Numbered from the stretch's first letter, positions 9,893-20,665 are shown. The stretch is DNA of 28,432 nucleotides from Hypsibius dujardini (GCA_001579985.1 LRSR01013219.1:1-28432); one strand, 5' to 3'. Numbers and translations: made by a program. Notes: a model not told the origin generated them from the sequence alone.

Positions 9893-11957
9893 CCCGCCCA
9901 TGCCATCGAATATCGGAGTAAGCTTTCGCTGCACCGAGTCGCTTCCAGCTAGAGACTTTTTTAAAATACTCGATAGTACAGAAAACTTTTCTCGGTTTTT
10001 TCTCACGATGAAAAATTGGAACTGACTTGAAGGAAGCCAGTTTCGAAATTTCGGTTTTATTTGATGAACGTTTTTTAATTGTCGTATTTGAGGTAACTTT
10101 AAAATTTCCTAATGCTCATTGCCCAAAAAAAAGCGTTTGTTTTTTTTGGCCAAAAAAGCAATCTCAATTTTAACCCGTTGAATCCAATTTTGCGAGGCAA
10201 TGAGCACAGTCGCACAAACCGCCGTCTGCGCAAAATTCAGGGAAGAAATCTTCCATTGCTTCATTCAAGAGGCTCAGAAGATGAGATGCAATTAAAGGCG
10301 CGTGGACGGGGGAGGAACGAACTGGCTAGAGTTGAAATTTACATGTTGGCCCTTTGCCACTTTCAGACCTTGACCCTCTGGTAACCAGTTGTTTTGGGTA
10401 ACGGATAGAACCGGGTGTAGCAAAACTTTGCTAGATTAGAAAAAGTGTTGAACGATTCCTTGCAAATCCTAACGGAATCGTTTGGAAAATTCCCCACAGC
10501 CATCAAATGTAACCGTTTCAGTATTGGCGGAAACCGTGGCGCTGCTGACGAAAAAAGGCGTCAAAGGAGTGACTACACAGTTACGGAATGTCAGTTACAC
10601 GTTACTCGCAGTGGTAGCGCAGCGAATCATTTAGGCATAGTTCTAACCTTTTTCTAATAGTTACTAATTTTTAACTCCACTTGTATTCATTCGAATATTG
10701 CAATACCAGTTTCACAAGATGCCCTAAGGACCAGTCTCAAGTCCCTTATTTTTTCAATACTGAGAAAAAACATGTCGGCACGTGGGACTGGATGTTGTTC
10801 GGGCGGTCCAAGTGTTAGCAAGTTGGTGCTAAGTAGGTTCCTATCCCTTTAAAAAGTATTTTTCAAAATTTGTATTTTGAATCTAAATAAATATGTGGTA
10901 AAAATATCAAAGCAAAAAACCGCGAACGAAAAGATTCAGAACTCGCGCTGAAAATCGAATGTGACCGTCAAATCTACCAAGTGTATGCTGACTGCTTCTC
11001 AGAGGGTTAACGCGCCCTTGAATACGATTGTTTATATTGAGTTATGTGACTAGAAGTTGTTTTCTATAAAAACGAGCTTGAACAAATTTATTAGGTGTCC
11101 ATATTCAGAAATATGGGATAAATATTGAGTCGGGCGGGAGACCCAATTGAGCCTAAATCTGAAATGGGACACCGTTGATTTCTGGCAGCAAATTATATTG
11201 CATCTCATTGGGAGTTTAAATGTCATTGGCGCTCTATCTGTTGGTTCGTCGAACCCAGGATCGGTAAATACAAAGCACCAGGTTCGGTATGTAATTTTTC
11301 GTTCAGATTCGAGTGGTTGTGCTATTCAAATCTTTCGGACAAAGTACTTTGTATGATTTACATTGTTGCGGGGTTCGCACTATTTGGTCGACATGTCTTT
11401 TTTGTTTATACTGTAATACACTTATACTGGTAACCGTATTACTCGGCGCGCGTTGGGGGAATGGTTGAATTATTATTAACCGACGAGCGGAAGTATCGCG
11501 CGCGGGGGTTTTATTTTATTATTAATTTAAGGTTTATTTCCTTGTTGCATAAAAATACGGATTAACCTTCCCCTCTTGTACGTGTACAAAAGACACGGTG
11601 CATTTGCAATCAAAACAAAAGCCAATCTAACAAAACCGGTGGGACACAATTATACCAGGAAAACCAGAGAACGGTTAAAAAAAAACTCAAAAACTAAGTC
11701 AGGGATGGGTGGAAAAAGACGAACTTAATGTTAATAAATACCATTATTCGTTAACAGTGATCCGTTAACTGTTCGCCATTGACGATAACCAAGACCGGCG
11801 AGCCGGACTTGGACTTTGCAATACCAACTTGCAAAACTTATCACGGTGCTGTACATTTGAGATATCAAAGAACAAGGCACAGAGGCATCAGCAGCATCCT
11901 TTATCAATATCGCAAGACGTGGTCTTCTTGGCTATGGAACACGACCGGTCAAGTCCC
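9893..11957. other. two-kilobase stretch with no gene recognised
   Basis: Short open frames at 10112-10384, 10445-10657 and 11147-11356 are isolated and lack splice partners or motifs. The composition is A/T-rich with homopolymer runs. A TTCGTCGAAC-containing segment near 11245 resembles a T-arm by chance, but no cloverleaf could be built around it. Confidence 0.4.
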
Positions 11958-12241
11958 TGTTAGGTCTACCAACAGGAAGTTGGATAGGTAAAAAGTTTTT
12001 TAGACTGAAGGTATGGATATGTAGAGATGAGAACTGGAAGAAAGGAAAGAAGTACAACTGCTGCTAAAACTAATAAAGCATATGATTATGTAGTAAAGTG
12101 TTGACTATAGAACTTATAGTAAACAGCACATACATCAGAATAGAGTTAATAGGGTAGATAGAGTTACCAAGTAAGTAAGGTATTAACGAGTCAAATAGCT
12201 GTGCTGATTGGGTATGAGGACTTGTTGGGCGTGGTCCAACA
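11958..12241 (+). mobile_element. LTR-like unit, copy b, 4-bp target duplication
   Basis: 284 bases from TGTTAGGTCTACC to GTGGTCCAACA, flanked by TCCC at 11954-11957 and 12242-12245. It is the same family as copy a, with about the same length and no coding potential. Confidence 0.65.
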
Positions 12242-12597
12242 TCCCACGCTCGTCATTCCTTCATGATGGTTGTAAGACACGTCAAGACAGGATCCCATTC
12301 TATTTGCTGTGCGTTTGTTTGACCCAACATCGCAGTAAGAATCATCATCGAATGGGTCCCCGAAATTCCCTTGTTACTAATCTGAATTGGGCGTGGTTAC
12401 TGAATTATACACAGATTAATTCCAATTCTTGGAATTTATCTTCTCCATAAAAAACCATTCGTGTAGGATTGTAGCTCGCGTGTGTGCGCTTGGCAATGTT
12501 TCCCATACAGTGGTCATTCATTAGTAACTTATGCCTGTCAGTGTAATATGTCTGAGCAGTCAGTCAGTGCAGAGAGAAAGTTCATGTCTAGTGCCTA

Positions 12598-12776
12598 CTA
12601 GTTCAAAGAATAAATTCGGGTTATACTGGTGCTGACTGATCGGCAAGACGGACAGCGTTTTTCCGTGTTGAAAGTTGCCTCCGCGCAGGAACTGCAGAAA
12701 TGCATGTGACCGCACGGGAGAAAAGCTGTCGTTGGTTTAGCATCGAGGCAGACTGCACATTCATTCCTAGGCTTGT
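12598..12776 (-). other. RING-finger exon of the FXR-like gene (too short for ORF calling)
   Basis: After an 86-base intron with donor G|GTAAGC and acceptor TAATTAG, the exon begins with two bases completing an Asp codon and reads DKPRNECAVCLDAKP, then LPCGHMHFCSSC, then RCPSCRS, ending ITRIYSLN and TAG. The eight zinc ligands are all present in C3HC4 order. The exact phase match with the upstream exon, plus an intact zinc site, is strong support that the exon is real and under constraint. Confidence 0.88.
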
Positions 12777-15700
12777 CTAATTACAAAACAATAGATGCAC
12801 ATAAAAAGTCACAAGCAGTTACAAAAGAGGACTCACGGACTCGCGGACTCACGGAAGCTTACCATTTGAATTACCGGCACGTCCATCCCCTCTTGACAAG
12901 ACGCTATCAACCGGTTTAGAATCTGTAGCTGTGACAACTTGGCTCCGACGAGTGCCACTGAAATTGGCATTTGATGGTAATGGTACTCGAGGTGAATTCG
13001 GGTCCACACTATAACGAGCATACTGACGGTCGAGCTCCCCAATTTGAAATGCGAATCTAGCGGTCGCCTTCTTCACGTTGCCATGTGTCCCTTCCACGAA
13101 AAAGTGCGGCACATTGCTGCCGCCGCCTTTGACTGCTCCTGGAGTTATCACCACATTGTGCGCAGTTTGGATTTCTTTCAGCAAAGCTCCGTCGTTTGCC
13201 ATAAAAGCTTGGACGTGTTGTTGCGTGGGGACAAGGATCATTTCCTCCAACGCCGTCGCCAGAATGATATCCTGCGCTTGTAACAAGGCTGTTCGGTTGG
13301 TTCCCTGAAGAGTATACTTGTAATTGTCGAACGTGTGGGCCGTCAGGTGAAGTTGGGATACGCCAGGAAGTGTTCGAGCAGTTTCCAGATTTGCCGCGTG
13401 AATTGCTTGCCCCAGATGAAGCACGAGCCAATGAGGCACATCTATAGTTAAAGTGAAAATCGACGCAGCACTCGCATGTGTTGTCATGCCAGGCTGTTGT
13501 ACTCGTTCTTGTGTGAAGTTCGGTACTGCTTCGTTGTTAAACAAATAGGTGGATGTGGTTGGATCAGCGAACGTAAATGTTCTTGTTGATAAGCTCGGCC
13601 GAGTGACCGAAGCTTGAGGTGAGGTCATCCATGGAACTTGATTTAGTTCCTGGTGAGTAGCTACCTGGTAAGGAGAAGGCTTTTGCTGTGCTGCTGGATG
13701 ACGCGTTGCTTCAAGGCGTGCGCTATCCAAACGGGCTACTTCGGGCAACTTAGCGCGACTAAGCGCGACTTCGTGAAACCGTTTTTGCTCAGCACGAGCT
13801 TGTTCTGCCCGAATACCGTCTTGACGAAATTTTTCCAACCGCTCTGCTTCGACGCGAGCAGCCTCATCCAGTCGGACCTTTTCTAACCGTTCTGCCTCCT
13901 TACGAGCCTTTTCCAAACGCTGTGCCTCCAAACGGCGAACTTCCTCCAGCCGAATCGCTTCCAGCCGAGCCTTCTCAACTCGCTTAGACTCTTCAGCACG
14001 AGCAGCTTCTAGTCGAGCTTTCTCAACTCGCTTAGCCTCTTCAGCACGAGCAGCTTCTAGGCGAGCCTTCTCAACTCGCCTAGCCTCTTCAGCACGAGCA
14101 GCATCTAGTCGAGCCTTCTCAACTCGCTTAGCCTCTTCAGCACGAGAAACTTCTTGACGTGCATTTTCCTCACGGATTGCCTCCAGACGGGTTTTTTCTA
14201 AACGAGCTGCTTCCCGGCGAGCCGCTTCTAAGCGGGCGGCTTCCAAAATGGCTCGTTCCCGCTTCCGAGCAGCCTCCGCTAATCGATCTTCATCCCGTCG
14301 GGCCTCTTCCAACGTCGGAAAGTCGTCCGGCGCTGCAATTTGCGGATATTGTGGTACAGGACTCCAACCATTCCCACCCAAAACTGATTGACTTCTGTAT
14401 CGAGTTTCGTAAAGGTCATGAACGTCATGTCTAGTCGAAGCTGTGATGTCTGCTACAAGTACGACGGTTCCATCGTTTTCATCTCCGCATTGGTCCTCGG
14501 TTAGTTTGCCGTTTGCAATGGAAAGCATTCGGCCGACAGCGTCTTTAACGTCAGCTGGAAGGCCTTGGACGCGCACAGCGTTGCTGCTGTTGAAGCCGGC
14601 CGCGGGACGTAAGACGGACGCGGTCACGTGATAAGCAGCGCGGACACCGCGGAGTATAGCAGACTGGTTTTCCGTAAACCGACCGAGACTGCCGGCCGGT
14701 ATAAAGACCAGTTTGGTGACGATGGGATCGATCATTCTCACGGCTTTTCTTACAGCTGTGTCGTTCGTCCCGCTTACATTGTACAGACGGTCGTACTTGC
14801 TGAAAGTTTCTTGGATCGAACAAACGCCGGGAATGAGCGCTGCGGCTCGAACGCTTTCCGCTTGAAGGTCCTGTCCCAGCTGGGCGATCTGCTTAAGGGG
14901 AATGCTGAAAGAAGCGCTGATTGTCGGTGACATTACGTCGCCGACTGGACTGGCATGTTTGTTGGTAGGCATAACAGGAGTGCGTCCGCACTGATAGTCC
15001 AGCCACATCTGCATTCGTTCCCGGGCAAGTCTCACTTCGTCCATGTAGCCGATGATGCGGAGAAAGTAACCGGACTTTGGTCGTACAAGGACGACCTCTC
15101 CACCCGAATATTGTTGAATGTCTTGCAGGATCAAAGTAAAAAACATGATCTTCTTAGCCTGGTTTAGAGATATCGGGACAAATTCGATAGACCGAGGGCA
15201 TGCACCCGTGTTGTCATCTGGATTTCCAGACGTAAGGAGCGACATCTGTTCGACGATTAGCACGGTTCTGGAATTGAACGGGTTAGCTTGTACTTCTCAT
15301 CGTATGAGTCGCACACTGGATAGTCTGACAGGGCATACTCTTCAACATCATTGGCAACGCCAGGTCTGGTGACGCATGTGCAGTGATCTACTCGAACGAG
15401 CGATCCGTCTGGAAATCCGTTCTTTTCCAGCTGTTGGTCCAGTTGACTTCCGCATCGAACCGTGGCATCTGAATAGATGGACAATTGCACTAGCCTTGAG
15501 ACGAAGACTCTGTTACCGACCGACTTAGAAAAGTGAGAATTCCTAGGCCTCACCCATAGAACTTACAATCGAAAGTGTAAAGCCCGTCCGTCAACTGAAG
15601 AGCTCGAACTGAGGAGCCTTCGCGGATACAAGAGCGAGATGCCTGCAGTGAACAAATTTGCCTTGTTAGGTCTACCAACCGGAAGTTGGGTAGTTAACAA

Positions 15701-16438
15701 GTTTATTAGACTGATAGTGGAAATAGGTAGAGAGGTAAACTGGAAGAAAAGGAAAGAGAAAGTACTTCCTTAAAACTAATAAAACATATGATTATATAGT
15801 AAAGTGTTAACTAAAGAAAAGATAGTAACTAGCACATACATCACAATTACAAACAAGTAATTAGCTGTCGCAACAGAATAGGGTTAATGAAGTAGATAGA
15901 CTTACTAACAAAGTAAGGTACTAGTGCTTCAAATAGATGTAATGATTGGATATGAGGACTTGTTGGGCGTGGCCCGACAGCCGTTTAGATTGCATATTTT
16001 GAATCAAGTGAATGCTAACGGTTTACCCGTGAATTAAGACCCAAAAGTAACAGTACCACGCAAGCACTGCAGTGCCAATGTATTTTTGAGTGTAACATGA
16101 TAACATTACCAGGCTACCGTTCTGCTCACCCTTGCAGGGAGAAGTAGGTCATCTCATTAGCACTCACAATCAATGGAGAATTTTTTCCTCTAGTTCGACG
16201 TGCCATCACCGACTTCTTATTCTTGGTAATAACTTCGCAATTAAGTAGTGGACTTACCAAGAGTCGCAGGGTTACTCCTGGGAAGATGTGGTCACCGTTC
16301 AACATTCTCTGCGGAGGATATGAAAACATGTACAGATACTGTTGAAACATTCACTGGACACTTAAATACAGCTACCTTGCCCCTCCAATCTAAACTCACC
16401 AGCAGAGCTCCGCCGCTGAGCTCAACCTTGCCGTCCAT
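12598..16438 (-). CDS. FMRP/FXR-like multi-KH protein with coiled coil and C-terminal RING finger, 6 exons
   Basis: Exons (minus): 16438-16400, 16308-16130, 15608-15567, 15509-15339, 15267-12863 and 12776-12598. The 3015 bases give 1004 residues plus a TAG stop, and all junction phases agree. The last three exons are secure; the first three are tentative. Domains: degenerate Tudor/Agenet pair (about 14-150, with VQLSIYSDA and EETVLIVEQM at FMRP-like positions); KH0 (about 169-237); KH1-KH2 (about 259-395); Ala/Glu/Arg helix (about 463-665); second KH1-KH2 (about 747-885); RING, C3HC4 at Cys952, 955, 967, His969, Cys973, 976, 987, 990. The RING and its tail (ITRIYS) resemble MEX-3. KH1 copies keep the IPGV/LPGV signature of FMRP KH1, but the GXXG loops are lost (GQDL, TENQ, AIHA, MAND). 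Likely cytoplasmic: a scaffold or E3 ligase acting on RNPs, rather than a direct RNA binder (inference). Without the last splice it would end at TGA 12849-12851 and lack the RING. Confidence 0.82.
13960..14157 (-). repeat. 48-bp tandem repeat coding a 16-residue helical unit, about four copies
   Basis: Four nearly identical 48-base units within the coding exon encode AEEAKRVEKARLEAAR-type blocks; less regular units extend on both sides. Glu and Arg/Lys alternate with about four-residue spacing and Ala fills the rest. This fits a long coiled coil or single alpha helix separating the two KH pairs. The number of units could vary between individuals. Confidence 0.85.
15664..15979 (+). mobile_element. 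LTR-like unit, copy c, inside an intron
   Basis: 316 bases from TGTTAGGTCTACC to GTGGCCCGACA, flanked by GCCT and GCCG, an imperfect 4-base duplication. It sits in the 521-base third-exon-proximal intron of the FXR-like gene, on the opposite strand to that gene, which explains why this intron is much longer than its neighbours. Confidence 0.6.
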
Positions 16439-16911
16439 TACTTTCCGCTATTTGGTAAAAGCTTAATGTATGCTTACGTTCCTCTGCTGAATTAGAGGTG
16501 GAGAAAGATCTTACATTAGAACTGGATTTTGAAAGAAAGGACTGGCCGGATAACAGCATTAAAGTGTGTGCACTGTAAATTAGAGTGCTCAAACTGTCAG
16601 TTATCCTGGTTATCTGTACGCTCGCTTTATCTGCATTGATCTTGAAGGTCCTTATGATAAGAGGCTTGACTTGCTTCTGCGGGTTTTGTTTGACTTAATC
16701 TGAAAAATTATCAGTAAATCGCGGCCTGCGTTCTAAACATAAGCCAGGTCGCTGATTCGTGGGCAAGGTCATAGAGCAGCATGATTGATGATTACGGATG
16801 ATTCACATCCGACGTGAATTGTGGAACGCACAAGCAAAACAAACCTGACGAACACGTACTGTCAAAAGGGTGAATAACAAACGTGTCAGTATGACAGTGG
16901 CACTGGCATTA
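16439..16911. other. upstream region of the FXR-like gene, nothing else recognised
   Basis: About 470 bases between the proposed ATG of the minus-strand gene and a transposon. It presumably includes its promoter, but no element could be named. Confidence 0.4.
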
Positions 16912-17797
16912 CAGGGTGATTCACTAACACGTGGACACGCGCGATCGATTTTCAGAGGAACGGTGCGCAACTGATCATGTTCTTGTGATTAGTTAAAACA
17001 AAGACGATTCAGTTTAGGAAAAGTTAGCGTTCAAATAATTTGGTAAAAGCAGTAAGCCACCCCATGCAGCTCTACCCAGAAAAGGTGACCATTTTAATTT
17101 TCTCGAACAAAAAAAGTATTCTTCTTGGTCACTGTAATTGTTCTTCCTATGCATTTTTGTGTACTTTCCTGAACGTTTGTCAATGACCTCTTTGAAAAGC
17201 ATAATTTCAGAGTCTAAATTGACCGACTGAAAGGACAAGACCTGTCGATAACTTGTCCATCCGATATTAGGGAAGGTTTTTCACATGCTGTATCTCAGCA
17301 TTGTTCAACTTTAGGTTCTCAACTAAGGCAACAAATATGCTCATTTTATGCATATTTGCACCGAAAATCTAGAAACGGGAATGATCCAACATGATTTTGA
17401 TTTGAAAGTTTTCAAAACACATCAAAAAAGGACTTTTGGCGCCATTTTGTTCATAAAAATATTTTTCATAAATCGGTTTCCCAACCAATTTGCCTTTCAG
17501 AGGGCTCTTTGTGAAGCCTATCTGTTCTGTTATGATTCGCTGTAAGCCGATTTTTGAAGTAGGATGGCTCACTTTCGTATTATTAAATTCAGTCATGGGC
17601 GCAAGACATCAGCCAACTTCGTCCAATCTTTGTGGCCAGTGTCCCTGCCTTACAGAATGAAATTGGAAACATTCCAACCAGGTATTTAGACGCAAAACAG
17701 TAAAGTTTCATATAATCTGAAGAAATTTGACCAAAATAATGAACACCGTAATTTTAGTAATTTTGTTAATGTGTCCACGTGGTAGTGAATCACCCTG
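16912..17797. mobile_element. Tc1/mariner-like element with inverted ends, no transposase
   Basis: 886 bases. Inverted ends CAGGGTGATTCACTAACACG... (left) and ...CGTGGTAGTGAATCACCCTG (right), about 27 bases each with one mismatch, are flanked by TA at 16910-16911 and 17798-17799. Internal frames (17014-17238, 17369-17596 on minus, 17348-17545 on plus) do not show transposase motifs. Probably a deletion derivative or long MITE. Confidence 0.82.
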
Positions 17798-17799
17798 TA

Positions 17800-18743
17800 T
17801 GTTCAAGTCTGCCTCAATGCTGCTACCGAAAGTTAGCACTTTGAGCAAGCGATAATGTGCTTATGGTGGTAATAATGAGTGGCGACCCTATTATCTGACA
17901 CTATATAACTTTATTCGGGGGATTCTCCGTCTGCCATTGTTTTATCCTAACCTGCAGCGTAGGGAGCGAATTCCTCCAGAAATGTTTCCAGCGCGTCGTG
18001 TTGAGTCCACTATTCGAGGGCTCCAAGCACTCCAAACCGAGAGCAGTTGTGAACCATCAAATACGGATCGTGTGACCCCATGTTATACAGGTGCCGGAGA
18101 CAGTCTGGAGTGACGGTCGCCATTGCGGGCCATTGGGTCTGAGTTCACTCTGCAATGGGTCAGTACACCATGCGGATCGAGGATGAAGACCTCGGCCTGG
18201 TAAGCCCGACCGGAAAACATGCCATTTCAAAATTGAATTATTCTAGTTTTCTATAGTGTAATTTAGAATGTAATTTAAATTGCCCAGAAACAGGAATTTT
18301 ATTTAAATCAATTTAATTTTAATTTAATTTAAAATCAATTTTTGCAGCGGATTGATTTTAATTTAAGTTGAATTTGGGCACGAAATTAGTAATAATTTTT
18401 AATTTAAATTTTTTCACCGGAATAGACATTAAAAATTAGGTAACAGCTGCGGGCTCTTGCTGATTAAGTCAGATTATGGGAGACGAATAATCGTAGTCTA
18501 TAGACATCGCAGATAGTTTAGTTGAGCGGTGGAACTGAGTAAAAGTATAACGAGGTCATAAAAAAAATTTGCATCAATTTCATTTATTATTAAAATTAAG
18601 TGTCCTCAGCCTAAACTAAGTGTATATTTAAAAAACATGTGTAACTAAAGCTAAGTGCCCGCAGACAAAACAAATGAAAACTAAGTGTCCACAACTTATT
18701 TAAGTTTTGCCATGCAGTGTTGATTGATTGATGAACTACGTTA
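17800..18743. other. A/T-rich stretch, no gene recognised
   Basis: Between 18225 and 18440 the sequence is built mostly of AATTTAAAT-type words. From 18595 to 18700 a loose repeat of CTAAGTGTCC-like words appears about five times. No open frame of interest. Confidence 0.45.
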
Positions 18744-19051
18744 GGGATCATCCACATATTACGTAATCAAAAAATCAACATTTTTTACCCACCCACTCTT
18801 GTATTACGACGTAATCATCACAGCCCATACCCAACCCCTGGATCGTAATCACAACGTAATCAATGATCGACTCACCACCCACCCGATAAAAAAAAAGAAA
18901 TTAATTTTCGGGTTTCTTGACCCCCCCCCCCCCTCTTCGTAATCACTTCGTAATCCTAGGTCGCACCACCCAAAAAAATTGTAATCAAACTTAAGCTTTT
19001 CGTGCACCACCCACCCACCCTCCCTTGATTACGTAATATGTGTAAGGCCCC
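18744..19051. mobile_element. PIF/Harbinger-like MITE, copy 1
   Basis: 308 bases with ends GGGATCATCCACATATTACG and its near mirror ending GTAAGGCCCC, flanked by TTA at 18741-18743 and 19052-19054. A three-base TTA duplication and G/C-run termini fit PIF/Harbinger. The interior has a C run near 18921-18932 and ACCCACC words, and another TTACGTAATC palindrome. Related copies are at 20128 and 23377. Confidence 0.82.
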
Positions 19052-19054
19052 TTA

Positions 19055-19396
19055 TTGTATAAGCTATTTCAATCAATCAATCGTAGACTATGATTGTTTG
19101 ATTTTTTGCCTCAATACTGTTTCATTTTATTGAGCCAATCGCGTGAAGTTTTACCGTTAAAATATCACGAAGAATTCAGTGAGACATGACGCAAAAAACA
19201 GTTTTGCATACGATTAGGCAATTTTCATAAGATGCGTCCATAAACTGAAAATACAGGAATAAATTTAAATGATTCAAATTTACCAACCACGGCACTTCAA
19301 ATTTATTTTCAGTTTATTTCAAACGCATTTTGGTGACAATGGTTTTAATTGTGCTTTAAAATCAGCTTTTGTCAAAGTAAAATTAATTTCTAATCT
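19055..19396. other. A/T-rich spacer, nothing recognised
   Basis: TCAATCAATCAATCG near 19068-19082 and TTATTTCAGTTTATT-type words are present, but no gene or element boundary. Confidence 0.4.
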
Positions 19397-20069
19397 GAGG
19401 CGTTCGGAGAGTTGGATGAGTTTGTTAACATTTTGACCGTGGAACTGGATCGACCGTGGAACTGGATTGACTGTGGAACTGGATCGACCGTACGATAAGA
19501 CATCGAGTTTTCACTACGCCGAATTGTGATTATACTCCAATCCCATTGGTGGAATTAATCGCAAGGCGAGGGTAAGTAGTTACAAGCGACAACTTAAAAT
19601 TTTAATCAAAAAGGTTCAGAAACGTGAAATATCGGTGAATTGACACTGAGATTGCATTTCCAGGTGCAATTCTTACCCGGATTTTGTCACGTTCACAAAA
19701 GTTCGCACCGACAACTTCATCTATGAGATTATCGATTTCGGGTTTGACGATCCGTACTATTTTCACGTCGAGGTGAGCCTCTGCGCTAAGGGAATTCCCG
19801 GCAGCCTGGCTCATTGCGTTGAGACTTGTGTGGGAAGTGGGATGTTGAGGGTCAGCGATGCGACGGACAAGGCAGTTGCCACATCCGGCAGTCTCTCCGC
19901 GATGGGAATACTCCGTTTGATAATTGAAGTGAACGGAGTGCCTGTACTCAGTTCTCACGATTCACCATTAAGCGAGCGAAAACTTATACGTGGATTATAC
20001 ACTGAGTGCCTGAGGGTATTCAAAGTTCACTTATTTGCGGCGAATATTTCGCTAATTCAAACTCGCTAA
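19397..20069 (+). pseudogene. unknown secreted-type gene, broken copy 1 (5' truncated)
   Basis: Two exons, 19397-19571 and from 19664, with donor GG|GTAAGT and acceptor TTTCCAG, align with 26911-27464 including the intron. The second exon is open: it starts GCNSYPDFVTFTKV, contains YYFHVEVSLCAKGIPG and HCVETC, and runs to TAA at 20067-20069, but its last ~18 codons come from an inserted MITE. The first exon is broken by a 17-base triplication (net +34) and a stop. The upstream exon present in copy 2 is missing. Cysteine spacing (GC...F..F...V.LC...C...C) recalls the C-terminal half of a ZP domain; this is only a hunch. Confidence 0.6.
19433..19483 (+). repeat. 17-bp unit repeated three times in the pseudogene exon
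   Basis: Three units of TTGACCGTGGAACTGGA (with one or two changes) stand where the other gene copy has one. The extra 34 bases are not a multiple of three and destroy the frame. Confidence 0.88.
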
Positions 20070-20554
20070 TCTCCCTGGTTTTGAAGATAAACGAGAAAAG
20101 CAGCCAAGGAGCTCCTTTTCTCGGTTAGCGGTCATTCACATATTACGTCATCAAGGGAGGGTCTACGTAGGGCAGAGGGTGGGTAACCAAAACTGAATAA
20201 AAATAAAAATGAGTGTCCATTTGAAAAAAAAATAGATATGAAATTTGGTCGGTTCATTAATTACCTTGTGATTACGAACGTAGCGTAGTCGTTTTACTGA
20301 TCACATTTGATGACAGGGTGGACTAGTGATAAAATATCACGAATTTTTTATTACGTAATATGTCAATGATCCCTTATTTGCTCGCTAATTGTGTGCATCT
20401 GTCGTGTGAGTTGAGATAAGCGAAGGAGACACAGCCTCAGATAAGCCAGGGGGCGTGTCCTCGTGTCACCGTTGCAGGGGCGTGCAAAACCAGGGAGATT
20501 AGCGAGTTTGAAATAGCGAAATAAGCGCTGCTAATAAGCGAACTTTGAATACCC
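20014..20554. mobile_element. fold-back element with ~70-base inverted arms
   Basis: Left arm GGGTATTCAAAGTTCAC... through CTAATCTCCCTGGTTTTG (20014-20082) is mirrored by 20486-20554. A PIF/Harbinger-like MITE (20128-20373) is nested between the arms. The element provides the last codons and stop of the adjacent pseudogene frame. No clear target duplication. Confidence 0.75.
20128..20373. mobile_element. PIF/Harbinger-like MITE, copy 2
   Basis: 246 bases from GCGGTCATTCACATATTACG to ACGTAATATGTCAATGATCCC, flanked by TTA at 20125-20127 and 20374-20376. Confidence 0.82.
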
Positions 20555-20660
20555 CTCCCAGTTAAATCACCAAGGCAAAATGACTTTTTCCCAGCTAAAT
20601 TTGCTAAGCGTAAATTAAATAAATAAATGATTATTAAGTTTTCTCTCAGTCTTTTTGCTG
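20555..20660. repeat. fragment of the 24-kb inverted-repeat element beside the opsin stop
   Basis: This segment (CTCCCAGTTAAATCACCAAGGC ... TTATTAAGTTTTCTCTCAG) matches 24078-24174 almost base for base. It ends only a few bases from the opsin stop codon, so most of the opsin 3' untranslated region is transposon-derived. Confidence 0.8.
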
Positions 20661-20665
20661 AACGG

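Noticed and set aside
9410-10025. Frames running through the N at 9730
   Set aside because: They cross a likely assembly artefact inside a non-coding LTR-like unit.
11240-11265. Possible tRNA T-arm (GGTTCGTCGAACCC)
   Set aside because: No acceptor stem, anticodon arm or A box could be placed at the right distance.
13044-15372. Many plus-strand and alternative minus-strand frames of 60-125 codons
   Set aside because: They overlap the long KH-coding exon in other frames and have no independent support; the exon's frame carries the recognisable domains.
15567-15642. Alternative third exon of the FXR-like gene starting at 15642 (acceptor CACTGCAG)
   Set aside because: It has a better acceptor, but joined to the upstream exon ending at 16130 it gives a frame with a stop; the acceptor at 15609-15610 keeps the frame. 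Remains possible if the upstream exon differs.
17014-17596. Transposase remnant inside the 886-base TA-flanked element
   Set aside because: No DDE/D motif or helix-turn-helix could be found in any frame.
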